DNA from: Nemopilema nomurai
Taxonomy: Eukaryota; Cnidaria; Scyphozoa; Rhizostomeae; Rhizostomatidae
Direction: 5' to 3'
Assembly: GCA_003864495.1 (NCBI GenBank)
Contig: ML133389.1
Span: forward strand, 2,925,848-2,989,847
Length of the DNA: 64,000 nt
Shown here: positions 46,878-58,864 of the stretch, piece after piece
Layout of the letters: every line of letters begins with the position of its first letter
Position numbering within the stretch: the stretch's first letter is position 1
The notes under the pieces: model-generated
The model's input: the letters and a program-made list of their open reading frames with translations, nothing else
What the model was told of the DNA's origin: nothing
Databases searched by the model: none
Translations under genes and position numbers: made by a program

Positions 46878-49800
46878 ATGAAGCCAAACGAAGGTACTTC
46901 ATTCTCAAACTGCCCTAAATAATGTTTTGGGTGTACTGGCCTAAGTCTTAGTTTCAGCCAAACCACATGCCAAGATTTTATTTCGATTTGTTTTTCAGAA
47001 TTTCTCTCTCTTATCTCACCGTGTGCTAGTGAAAATAGTCAGGATTCTTCTGACTGTGTGAGTTCAAGCAGTCATATTTTAGAGGGGCTGCTCGATAACT
47101 ATTTTTGTTTCAACAAAGGTCATATTCCAAACAAACATGAATATACCAGATTGTCTCTACAAAAACATTTTGTTTATATCAATAGCTGCTAAATATTCTG
47201 AGTCTAAGTGTTTGTCAAAGAAATTAGATTTTTGCCTGTGAAACAACAGATCTTGCAGTGAACAGAACCCCATTTATTTGATTTGAAAAGTTTACTGAAG
47301 CTGCTTAGAAGTCCTCGAGATATTGACCTGCTCAGGAGGTCCACTCTTATAGCTTGCTACTTGAAATAAAACTAAATTCGAGTTCTGCTTCCTCCTCACC
47401 ACTTTGGGACATTGTATTTTCTTGCCAACCCCTGTCTTGCACGAAAAACTTTGTGAGTTTTCACGCCTGGTGGTTCATTGGGAACAACACGCAAAATTTC
47501 GATTGATCCGATATTCCGCAGTTTTGAAACATTTTTTGTATCCGGATTGTTGTGTTGAAACCAGTTAGCTTGATGCTTTAACCTGCAATCGAAAGACCTC
47601 ATTCTATGAAAGATTGATCGCCATGGCTGATGGATTGGCATCCGTTGTTAGCTTAAGTGCCTTGGGTCCAACCTGCAGCTTCTATGCATATTTTAACTGT
47701 ACAGTCAACAGTTGTTGTGTTTTAAAACTATTTCTGGATTGTATTTACAGTTAATTTATTAGTGAAAAGTTCTTTTCAGTGGCAGGAAAGGGTTGCCATA
47801 TCATCTTTCTTCATCTTTTTGTTGGTTATATTTTGTCACAGATCGCAATCAGAGGAACTTGGATAACCTTGATTATGAGATATCACCTCTGGAATTGATT
47901 CAAGATGTTGGTGTTCTTGTAGTCGAGGGCCGACTACCAGAGTTTTCTTTCAATGGAAGGCGAGAGGGTCGACATTGCTGGCCTGTCAGCCCTGACTCAG
48001 AAAAAGATTGTTGCCAGTTCAACAGGGAAAAAAACTCATCAATGGTATATACTTCTCAGCTTTCTGAAACCTCAATTATTTGCCTCAAGACTTCAAAACT
48101 CTTTTTAACAATCCCTACTACCCATGGGTGTGGTAAATGTAATGTGTCGCAGCCCTGGTTACTAGAGTTGTGATGATGATGCACAGCTGACTCTTGAAGG
48201 TGGTAATTGTTTCCATTCACTCAATCATATGAATGTGTTTTACTCATGTTTATCTCTGCCCTATTATGAGTAAATTTTTTTTTAGTGCAACTTTGTCAAG
48301 TCAGCAAGAAAGAGAATGGAGAATATATGGAATGGCACGATTCCCCTCTTCATTGAAGTTCTGGTTTGTTTAGACAATCTGTTTCCACATAATGGCAAAG
48401 AAAAAGACCCAAGTGAAATATACCTGGATTTTCTGCCAGATAGCCGAACCCAGGGAACATTGCTGTTGGAGCGATGGCAGTTAAAATTGAACGAGAAAAG
48501 GTGTGTTGCTGAACCTTTCAAGCACATGGTTTGCTTATTGTATGTGGGATTAACAATTTTCTCTCAGTGAAAGAAGTGTTGGGTGTAAGGGGGCAAAGGG
48601 TCTATGACTTAGGGCTGTAAAACTGTTGAACCTTAGAAATTGGTTATTACTTAAACCTCTGTTCATCAGATATTTATCACAATGCCTTAAAAGTACCATG
48701 GCATTGGCCTCTTTCTAAAGTTGCTTTTAAAAGCAAGTCTCCTAACTCTTTATTGTTCACCTTCTTTGGTGACTTTGTTGGGGCTTTGCAGCAATCCCAT
48801 CCCCTTGAGACCCCATCCTATAGATTACTCCAGAACCTGAGCTGCCTCTCAACTGCCGACCTAGCAACTGATTGCATTGTTGTTGTTACCATCAAAATTT
48901 TGTGAAAGGTTCCCTGTGTAATGTTTTCACATTTCTGTTCCATAGCTGCGGCTCCAGTGAGCATCAATATGTGAGCATCAATATGTTGTTGCAGGCAGTG
49001 AGATCCTTTCTGCACTTCTCCCAGCTAAGTGCATGGCTGATAAGAACTGGAGGACGGGTGCCAAGTCGATTGATTTACAGGTCAATATCGTCCCTCATTC
49101 TTTGAATTGAGAGTTTCATGTAACTGCACATAAAAGTACAGATAAGATTACCAGGCATTCTATTGACAGCAAACAAAGGAAGCAATTAGTTCAGGACATA
49201 TTGCAATCAACATTAGGGCAAACAGGGGCAAGCAACACCCTGTAAAATGCTACATGTGATTTCAGTATATTTGGGTAGCCTAGGTAGGCACTGCAATTCA
49301 ACTTTCCATGTTGTACATATTTGAGGGAATGTTTTATTTCTGACAACCTGCTACACTTTTGAAGTTTTATATATATTATGTAAAACTTACTATAAATATA
49401 TGTCATACCATTGAAATCCTTGTTTGATTACCACAGGATTGTTAAAGGTGAAGGCGTCCATCCACTTGAATTCACAACTCCCCCAGAAACACATGTCTTT
49501 CCACAAGCACTGATTTCAAAAACTGAATTTGTTGAGACTACTGTTCACTCTCTGCCCAGGCTAAACTTAGAAACACTGATTTCCATGAGTCCATATAGGA
49601 AGTTCAATCTATTTATTGAAAGACAAATTTGGATGTGTTCGCACGAAAAGACTGTAAAGAGAAGGGACACTGTAGTAGAAAACTCAAATTTGTTTGATTC
49701 AGAGGAAACTCCTTTCAAGGAAAAAAGGAGTGGACTCAAGGTAAATGAGTACCAAAATGACATTCAGAGTGATGCAATATTTGTCCCTGACCCTATTGCA

Positions 49801-52800
49801 AGACCAAAATTCAGATTAGAGAAGGAAAGGACAGGAAATATAAGTTCAGCTTTAAGAAAAAGATTGTCTTTTGAAGGTAATCAAGATGTGACCCAAGAGT
49901 TGCCTGGTTTACAAAGGTATGAAAATCGGTACAGAAAAAGTGGCTCAAAGTGTAGAAGAATTTTCAGTTTTGATGAAACAAGTAATACTGATAATGGAAG
50001 GAAGGAAATAGGAGAAGCCATAGAAGGAACAAATCAGCCAAATTATGAAAACTTTCAGCAAAATGATGCTTCAAGCAGTTGTAAGCAGAATGATGACGTC
50101 TTTGTAGCAAAGCCAAATGAACAGAGTTCGCTTTCAAGTAGAAATATCCTGAATAGCAGAAATAGTTCTTGTAATTGTTTGAGCCAAAGTCATCTTGGTT
50201 TTTGCAATTGTTCTTCAGTTGCGGATTCCTCTTCACAAAAGATCTTCCACATTGGAACGGAAGAGATTAGTGAAAATCTCCGCGCAAAGGATGAGAATGC
50301 CGAGGTTTTCAGCAGTGGAAAAATTTCAAGTAATTTATCCAATGGTAACAATTGTGCTTTGAGCAAGAGTCCTTTTTCAAATGACGGAAAAGCAAATGTT
50401 GTTCGTCCGTTGAATGGGACGCAAGCTAAAAATGACATTGAAGATAGTGTTGTTGGTCAGCTTCAGTCACAAGTAAATTGTTTGACATTTGCTGAGCAAA
50501 TTAAACAGTCTGATGCAGACACGAAAGGCAGTGATTTCAAAGGAATTGGAGAGAGGGAACTTATATCAACCCCTGAGTCCCACGAAAAGATTCAATTAGG
50601 AAGGTGTTTTTCTTCAGCAAACTTTTCAAGTAGCACGAGAGAAAAGGTAAGGAGTTCTTTTGAAAAGTTGAAACGTTACATTGCTTGAACGTTAAACCAA
50701 TGATAAGATCATTTGTTTTGGTTTTAATTGAATATAAAGCATTTTTAAAAGTAACGTCTGTACAAGCTAGATGGTAATTTTGGTAAGGTAAGGAACGTTC
50801 TATTGGTAAGGAAATTCACTGCTTATAGCCGAGAGAATAATAAGCGTTAGTTCGCATTAAATTAATGTCTCACCGATATCGCAGGAAAGGTTGTTGTCTA
50901 TAATAAGGTGTTACTGGGTCTGTGAATTAAGAATGAAGCCACACTCTAATCCCAACCACGCCCTAACGCCACACACCCTATTGTTGGCAAATCTTAACTT
51001 CGCCCCCCCCCCCTATATTGTTTTGTAGCTCCGCCCCTCGTGTCCCCATGTGTTTAAGTCTGTATTCAAACCCCCCTCCCTCTCACCACAGCCAGCTCTT
51101 CTAGTAAATGAATTTTTCTGATTGACCATGTTTTAGGTGCATAGATCAGAATCATACACAGGACCTGTTTCTCGGGCGGCTCAACTTTCACTCGGAGCCT
51201 GCACTGTTCCTGTTTTCCATTCCAAGACTGGTCTCCCTGTCACATCTAGTCCCGTGAGTTTCTTTCTGGATTGTCCTTACATTCTCAAATTAAATGTTTT
51301 CATCAAAATGAGAGGGCGGTGTCTGAATCGTTATGAATCGCTTAGCAATCATCGGAATCGGTTAACTACAATTTGATTCAGTCCATAATAATCTCAATCA
51401 GTTAGCAATCCTTTAGATCAATCCACAGTCATGTAGATCATAAAGCGATCATTCGAATCACTCACCAAACGTCACCCAGATGTCATTTGTAGTGATTAAG
51501 TAACCAGCCATCCTTGGTGATTCCATTTCTCCAATGTCCGCGCAAAGTTTTTGCCAGGATTTTTTTCGTCACAAAGTTCGGATGCCCTGATTGAATTTAT
51601 TTACGCAAAAATGCTCAATCACATTTGTGTCGTTTTTATATGATGATCACATGATCACAAAGTCCTCCTTCACCCGATTCAATAGACTATTCTTTCTCAT
51701 ACTGGCATAATTTTAAAAAGGGTCCTATCAACGCAAATACCTTGATATCACAATCAGAACAGAAAAGAACGAAGTAAAATTATCCTCTATATCTGTTAGG
51801 ACAATACACAACACCCCTGCTCAACAACCCACGATATTTGTAAATCATTCGCTAACTGAAGTAATCAAATAAGTGCTGGAATCTTACACAGAATGACCAT
51901 ATGGTTGGTGGTCAATCATTGATGAGAAATCATTTGCAATCTGTTTTTCAGCTTGTTCAATGCGGGGAGAGTAAATAAATGGTTGATTTCTTTCCTTAAA
52001 GAATCATGCTAGCAAAAATTCAATTCACAATAAACTTTCAAAAACTGGCGAGCTAATCATATCAATTTCTACAACCTTTAGTAAATAGCAAAATTCAGGA
52101 CCCTAAATTTTGCAACGGGTACGTCAGTTTGAAAGACCAAGTACCCCCTGGGATCCTATCGCGAGGCCTTGGAGATTCTGCTTTAATAAAATTAATTTGA
52201 CTGGAAGAATGATAAAATGGAAGCAACTGTGCTTTTGGACTGCTCACAAACACCTCTTTTACATTGCGTTCGTTTATGTTTAAGGCGCCATTGAGAAAAC
52301 CTGAAAAGGGAAGAAGCAGTGTTGAATGCCAAGGTGAAAATGGGACTTTGCTGTCGCCAAGGTAACGAGAATCGGATGTCATTTTTGGAATTTGCTGATA
52401 TTTTAAAGTTTCATTTGTTGCGTAGTTCACTATGATATTGTTGCTGGGCAACATATTTCAGGACTAACCATCCACTCTATTAATCCTATTTTCTTTGTTC
52501 GGCAATTTCTGTTTTTGTTTGATGCTTTTTATTGCACCTATATTTCATGAAATATTTTAAGCGTTGAGATCAAGAAGTCACGCAAGGTTTCGGCTGAATA
52601 CGGCTCAGTCTCCAGCAGCAGGCTCCTCAGCAGAAGCGCCCCCGCATCGACTCGTCTTCTCGGCAACTTCGAGGTAAATACCGCATTACGATCATGAGTT
52701 ATAGAAGCACCTGCTGAATTTGTAATGCCAGTACGATTCAACGACGAGAATCGTTTACAGATTTTTAGGTTGAGGATAATTTTTCATGCTGTACTTGATA

Positions 52801-55800
52801 ACCCCAGGTCAGAATACTGGGACATCGTATTCAAGCTGTCTTCTCTATATCTCATATCCTTGTTTAGTTTTGTTCTTTCAACTGCAAAACTGTTCGAAGG
52901 TATTCCCCAACAAAGTATTATTAATGTAAAACTTTGGCTTTGTTTCATTTTTATCAGTTCTTAATTTGACCTTTGCATTTTTCATTCGAAAGGAATCGGT
53001 TCTGAAAGGACGAATTCCAGTTTTCGGGACAGTGGAGGTGAGCCCGTTTTGGCGTTCTGTTTCCCTCCCACTCTTTGCTACTCCTTATTCCCCTACTTTC
53101 TTCAGTTGATTGCATTACTGATATACGCGTTTGTTTCATTGCAAATGCTGAGTTTTTGTACGATCTCTCTTGAAGGGCTTCACTGCAGAAATTGCTGCCA
53201 GTGGGCTGTTTTGCCCCAAGCACATCACCCTGCCCATTAAGTGTCAGTTCTTTCGAACGTCTGACGATGACGCACCCTCTCCTTATATGGTAAGTGCTAC
53301 GCCACCCTTGTTTCTTCTAGTTCCCTCTTTTTGAAACCAGTTTTGATAGCTTTGAAAACGTACTCTAATTGAACCTTTTTTTGAAGGGACACATTTCACT
53401 GAGGAACGCAAAGGGCAAAAAGGGGTACCATATTCCCCGTAAAGGAACAATTCAGTTGGTGAGATTCTCTACTCTATTTCTTTTCTCTATGGACTTTCCG
53501 ATCTTTCTTCAATCGCCCCTTTTGCTTCTCTTTTGAGCATCTTAGTTGCTTGTTCTGGAATAGCCTTTTCCGAGCGTGAAGAAGTAAAAATTCATTTGTC
53601 TAATAATTTTCCCTTTCTAATTAATGCGCACCCTTGCGAGCTGTTCCACACAAACAGGAGCAGTTAATCATTGCGTCCTTTTTCTTTTGCAGACACTTTT
53701 TAACCCGAATAAAACGGTTCTCAAGGTTTTCGTTGTCCTCTACGATTTCACTGACATGCCATGCGACTCTCACACTTTTCTTCGCCAGAAGATTGTTTCT
53801 GTCAAACGGTACTCAGACGAAAAGGTACGTTTATGCTACTGCCTCCCTTCCTCGATATTACCTCATTTTAACCGGCTGCTTTGTTTGGAAATATGCACTG
53901 ATGAGTCAGAACCCGTGGAGACCTAAGAAGAGTCTTTCTCGTTGATCCTTGCAACTTCCCTCTTCCCACTGCTAGGCCAATCAGTACTGCATCACCCTGG
54001 CATCCGATCTGTGGTGTATGTATGCGACTTTTGGATTTTCTTGGAAACATTTATTCCTTTTCTATTCGCAGGAAGAGCTACAGAGCTTGCATTACTTGGT
54101 CCATCTAAGGTACATTTTTCATTTTTGTTTCCTTTATTTCATTCACTTGCAATTTTCCTCCTGCTGTTCTTTCTCGCAGTATCGCATTTTCTTCTTCTTT
54201 ATTTCAATTTGAATATATCGCGTTAATGCAAGGCAAGACATTGTACATCTAGTATTTTGCATCTAGTATTTTGCATCTAGTATTTTGCATCTAGTATTGT
54301 ACATCTAGTATTGTACATCTAGTATTGTACATCTAGTATTTTGCATCTAGTATTTTGCATCTAGTATTGTACATCTAATATTGTACATCTAGTATTTTGC
54401 ATCTAGTATTTTGCATCTAGTATTTTACATTTAGTATTGTACATCTAGTATTGTACATCTAGTATTTTGCATCTAGTATTTTGCATCTAGTATTGTACAT
54501 CTAGTATTTTGCATCTAGTATTTTGCATCTAGTATTTTACATCTAGTATTGTACATCTAGTATTGTATATCTAGTATTGTACATCTAGTATTTTGCATCT
54601 AGTATTTTGCATCTAGTATTTTGCATCTAGTATTGCATCTAGTATTTTGCATCTAGTATTTTGCATCTAGTATTTTGCATCTAGTATTTTGCATCTAGTA
54701 TTGTACATCTAGTATTGTACATCTAGTATTGTACATCTAGTATTTTGCATCTAGTATTTTGCATCTAGTATTTTGCATCTAGTATTTTGCATCTAGTATT
54801 TTGCATCTAGTATTTTGCATCTAGTATTGTACATCTAGTATTGTACATCTAGTATTGTACATCTAGTATTTTGCATCTAGTATTTTGCATCTAGTATTGT
54901 ACATCTAGTATTTTGCATCTAGTATTTTGCATCTAGTATTTTGCATCTAGTATTTTGCATCTAGTATTGTACATCTAGTATTTTGCATCTAGTATTTTGC
55001 ATCTAGTATTGTACATCTAGTATTGTACATCTAGTATTGTACATCTAGTATTTTGCATCTAGTATTTTGCATCTAGTATTTTGCATCTAGTATTTTGCAT
55101 CTAGTATTTTGCATCTTGTATTTTGCATCTAGTATTGTACATCTAGTATTTTGCATCTAGTATTTTGCATCTAGTATTGTACATCTAGTATTTTGCATCT
55201 AGTATTTTGCATCTAGTATTGTACATCTAGTATTGTACATCTAGTATTGTACATATAGTATTTTGCATCTAAGTATTTTGCATCTAGTATTTTGCATCTA
55301 GTATTTTGCATCTAGTATTGTACATCTAGTATTTTGCATCTAGTATTTTGCATCTAGTATTTTGCATGTAGTATTGTACATCTAGTATTTTGCATCTAGT
55401 ATTTTGCATCTAGTATTGTACATCTAGTATTGTACATCTAGTATTTTGCATCTAGTATTTTGCATCTAGTATTTTGCATCTAGTATTGTACATCTAGTAT
55501 TGTACATCTAGTATTTTGCATCTAGTATTTTGCATCTAGTATTTTGCATCTAGTATTTTGCATCTAGTATTGTACATCTAGTATTTTGCATCTAGTATTT
55601 TGCATCTAGTATTGTACATCTAGTATTGTACATCTAGTATTGTACATATAGTATTTTGCATCTAGTATTTTGCATCTAGTATTTTGCATCTAGTATTTTG
55701 CATCTAGTATTGTACATCTAGTATTTTGCATCTAGTATTTTGCATCTAGTATTTTGCATGTAGTATTGTACATCTAGTATTTTGCATCTAGTATTTTGCA

Positions 55801-56494
55801 TCTAGTATTGTACATCTAGTATTGTACATCTAGTATTTTGCATCTAGTATTTTGCATCTAGTATTTTGCATCTAGTATTGTACATCTAGTATTGTACATC
55901 TAGTATTTTGCATCTAGTATTTTGCATCTAGTATTTTGCATCTAGTATTTTGCATCTAGTATTTTGCATCTAGTATTTTGCATCTAGTATTTTGCATCTA
56001 GTATTTTACATCTAGTATTGTACATCTAGTATTGTACATCTAGTATTTTGCATCTAGTATTTTGCATCTAGTATTTTGCATCTAGTATTTTGCATCTAGT
56101 ATTTTGCATCTAGTATTTTGCATCTAGTATTGTACATCTAGTATTGTACCTCTAGTATTGTACATCTAGTATTTTGCATCTAGTATTTTGCATCTAGTAT
56201 TTTGCATCTAGTATTTTGCATCTAGTAATTTGCATCTAGTATTGTACATCTAGTATTGTACATCTAGTATTGTACATCTAGTATTGTGCATCTAGTATTG
56301 TACATTGCTAGTATTTGCTGATCCAATTTGGCGTTCCCTCCCACAGATTCGCGTCCACGAAGCACAATCGCATCTACCTCCACACAGACATAAGGGTGAT
56401 CTTTCCCCAACAGACTCCTGATACTGCCGCTACGAAGCTTAAAGTCTTGACCTATGGCCCCTTGGAGCCCAAATACACCCCAAGGGATCGCTGA
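46878..56494 (+). CDS. ATOS: Atos homologue (ATOSA/ATOSB, FAM214 family), 13 coding exons
   Basis: Atos proteins are nuclear; Drosophila atossa acts as a transcriptional regulator in macrophages. Exons: 46878-46893, 47842-48044, 48286-48500, 48946-49080, 49437-50646, 51137-51253, 52569-52673, 52993-53037, 53176-53289, 53387-53458, 53693-53824, 54072-54109 and 56347-56494, joining to 849 residues. Exon 1 encodes only MKPNE plus one base; with exon 2 it gives MKPNEDR, matching the human ATOSA start MKPDRD. The N-terminal domain shows TLLLERWQLKL and LLQAVRSFLHFSQLSAWL. The 1,210-base exon 5 encodes a long Ser/Asn-rich, probably disordered linker. The conserved C-terminal half (DUF4210 then Chromosome_seg family) has LLGNFE-ESVLKGR, GFTAEIAASGLFCPKHITLP, DDDAPSPYM and TLFNPNKTVLKVFVVLYDF. 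The exon 7 acceptor at 52568 is weak and was chosen for phase. A 2-kb minisatellite fills the last intron. Confidence 0.94.
54241..56313. repeat. 2.07-kb minisatellite with a 14-bp unit in the last Atos intron
   Basis: About 148 copies of a 14-base unit fill the last intron, in two main types: TTGCATCTAGTATT and GTACATCTAGTATT. Rare variants (ACATATAG, GCATGTAG, TTTTACATC) mark a higher-order structure: ACATATA at 55251 and 55644, and GCATGTA at 55364 and 55756, recur about 392 bases (28 units) apart. The array ends 33 bases before the acceptor AG of the final Atos exon. Confidence 0.98.
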
Positions 56495-56669
56495 TAATTT
56501 CTCCTTAGGTTCAACTATTCCATTTGCCCTTAAGTCCATTGGAATTACTCGCGTCTTAACTTATTATTTGCTTTGATAGGCGGCGATTATTTCCAGTGCC
56601 AACGACGTGGTCGTAATTTTGGTGTTGTCGCCGTTTTGTATCAACATTGTAAACCGCTTAATCTCTCTT

Positions 56670-56752
56670 TATCGTTCTGGGCCGTTCTTCGTCGTTCTTC
56701 GTCGTTCTTAATCGTTCTTTATCGCTCTTTATCGCTCGTTATCGCTCTGCTG
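56670..56752. repeat. Short tandem repeat, TCGTTCTT / TTATCGCTC units
   Basis: About eight copies of an 8-10 base unit grade from TCGTTCTTCG into TTATCGCTCT. It is a simple pyrimidine-rich repeat in the Atos 3' flank. Confidence 0.75.
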
Positions 56753-56805
56753 CAAATACCGCATATTGTCTGTATACCATGACACCCAACTATGGCAGTT
56801 GTAGG

Positions 56806-56811
56806 AATAAA
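56806..56811 (+). terminator. Probable polyadenylation signal (AATAAA) of Atos
   Basis: AATAAA lies 311 bases after the Atos stop codon. It is the first such hexamer I see downstream and sits at a normal 3' UTR distance. Confidence 0.45.
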
Positions 56812-58864
56812 AGCCCGTCCACTCCTGCTTAGATCTTGATCCGGTCATTTATACCGGTCATTAATTGATTTTTTACCGATTCCGGTCATTCAAACCATTC
56901 TTCACTTTTTGTTTAGAATACAACTGTCTTACTGAATGTCGGCCATTTAGACTGTTAAATTCAGGTTTATTATGACTTGTTCCGTTTAGGCGTCAATTTG
57001 GCTAAAAATTCTGTCAAGCTCGTGTAAGTGCAAACTCTTCGGGCCGCGTAGAATCACCGGGCCGAATGGGATGATGGGATGTGTGTGTAGGATAAGTTTT
57101 TCACACTCACATAAAAAGGAATTAGGGCCGGTGAAACCGGGAGGGGGGAGAGGCGTGGGGGTAATGGCCTCCCACATACTTGCCGAGCAAAAACTTGTTA
57201 GTTTTGAAAGTGACTTTTCAAGGCCATGTTGAAAGAAATAGTTTTTGATTATGAAGGAGGTCAAATATTGAATAATTTATTTTGTCTATTAGGGCCCTGG
57301 CTATAATTTTATTACCAAAATATTTAGGGGTAGCTTTCTTTACTAAACCCTTTTGTAATTTTCACATTTTGCCCCTCCTACCCACTTTAAAATACAAATC
57401 GCCGGCCTTGAGAGTCTGCAAGAACAGTCATGTAATAAGCTGTTCATGTCCCTTAATAACCACACTCAAATGTTGCCAGTCGAATGCACAGCCGCTACAT
57501 GACCTTCGTTACTTCCAGTTGTATTCCAATTCCAATGCAGTTTGTTCCAGTTCAACAGTCCATTTAAGGTTTCTTAAAGTTTTACAATAAAATTGCAAGA
57601 AACATTCAAATGGGTAGAGAGTTATTTGTGGGTCACAGGAGCGGTTCTACCTCCTTTGACAGCTGAACATAAATTGGCTGCTGTTTTCGCAAAGCACCAA
57701 TTCCACTCTCATGGGAAGGTCGAACATTTACAGTAAGTCTTGATTCGAATTGTGAATCCTTAATTCGTATAAGTTATGCATCGTTGATTTATGCTTACGT
57801 TAATATATCCCTGTTGCGTGCGACTGAATAAATTAGCAACCTGCTAGTGTATTAGGCTTCCTATCCTTATTATGCATCCTTATTTAGGAATATTAAATTA
57901 TTTATATGTATAAGCGTTGAACAAACTCTGATGAATTTAATTGTTCATATTGTTGATGTTCACTTTTCTTGTTAAAGAAAGATGTAAAAGAAGAACAAAT
58001 TCGTTACGACTTCGTTATCATAATAAAAACGAAGATTGAAATCAAATTTCTTCTTGTTGCTGCTTCAATGATATGGGAGCGAACCATTTCCCAAATGCAA
58101 AGACTACCCGCCCCCCTCCGACACTCTTTCTTCAATGACCTGTTCATCCGCAAGTGGAGCCTAAGTCACACCAGGTTAAACAGGTCCACTTGACGCAAAG
58201 GTCTGGAAAAACCATTGAACATCGAAATTTTATCTGACTAATAGAAGTATTTTTTCAGGTTAAGTGTTATTAATAGTTATGTGTCAGTTTAACGCCGAGA
58301 GAAAGGAAATAAGAGATGAAAGTCGGCTCCTAGAATCACCACAATGATCCTTTCTGATTAGGAAAAATTGGACGGGGAACCGGGAAATGAGAAAGATGCC
58401 CCATTCAGATTAGAAAGGTAGCGGTTCAAAATTAATTTTGGGAAAATCATTTGATAAAGCACGTAGCCACCAAAAGCTCCAAAGTTGCTAGCATTCGCTT
58501 TTGAAACTGCCATGTGGCGTGAATGTGTCGAAAATTGAAAATTGTGAAATGTTTGGAAATACCATAAAGAGGCGAAAGTGAGGCTAGCGATTTCTTTCTT
58601 CGATCAATTCAAGAATTCTTTATTTACATTTTTGAATTTGGCGCTGAAAAGAAGAATGTCAGCTGTCAGAAATAAGCCAATCGAATGTATGTGTCGGGGA
58701 ATGACCCTTGTGCTGATTGGCTTAGAGATGACATGTTCTTAGAGCTGTGCAGCTGCGTGAAGTTCTGCGAGCACATGTTGCATTTTGTAAAAACACAAAG
58801 GGAGAAAGCCATTCTGCGCCGGAGAAGGATTGCAAGGGCCTAGAACATGCGATAATTCAAAATC

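Larger units (their letters stand above)
56495..58864. other. Atos 3' UTR and intergenic region before RFX
   Basis: No gene is supportable. A short TCGTTCTT-type repeat at 56670-56752 falls within the likely Atos 3' UTR. The right end should contain the RFX promoter and 5' UTR. Nothing else stands out. Confidence 0.5.

Noticed and set aside
49545..50438. Three minus-strand open frames of 72-90 codons
   Set aside because: They are antisense shadows of the long Atos exon 49437-50646, which is supported by splice phase and flanking conserved domains.
54241..56313. Regular short repeats that might be read as a CRISPR array
   Set aside because: Units are directly abutting 14-mers without unique spacers, and the array lies in an intron of an animal gene.
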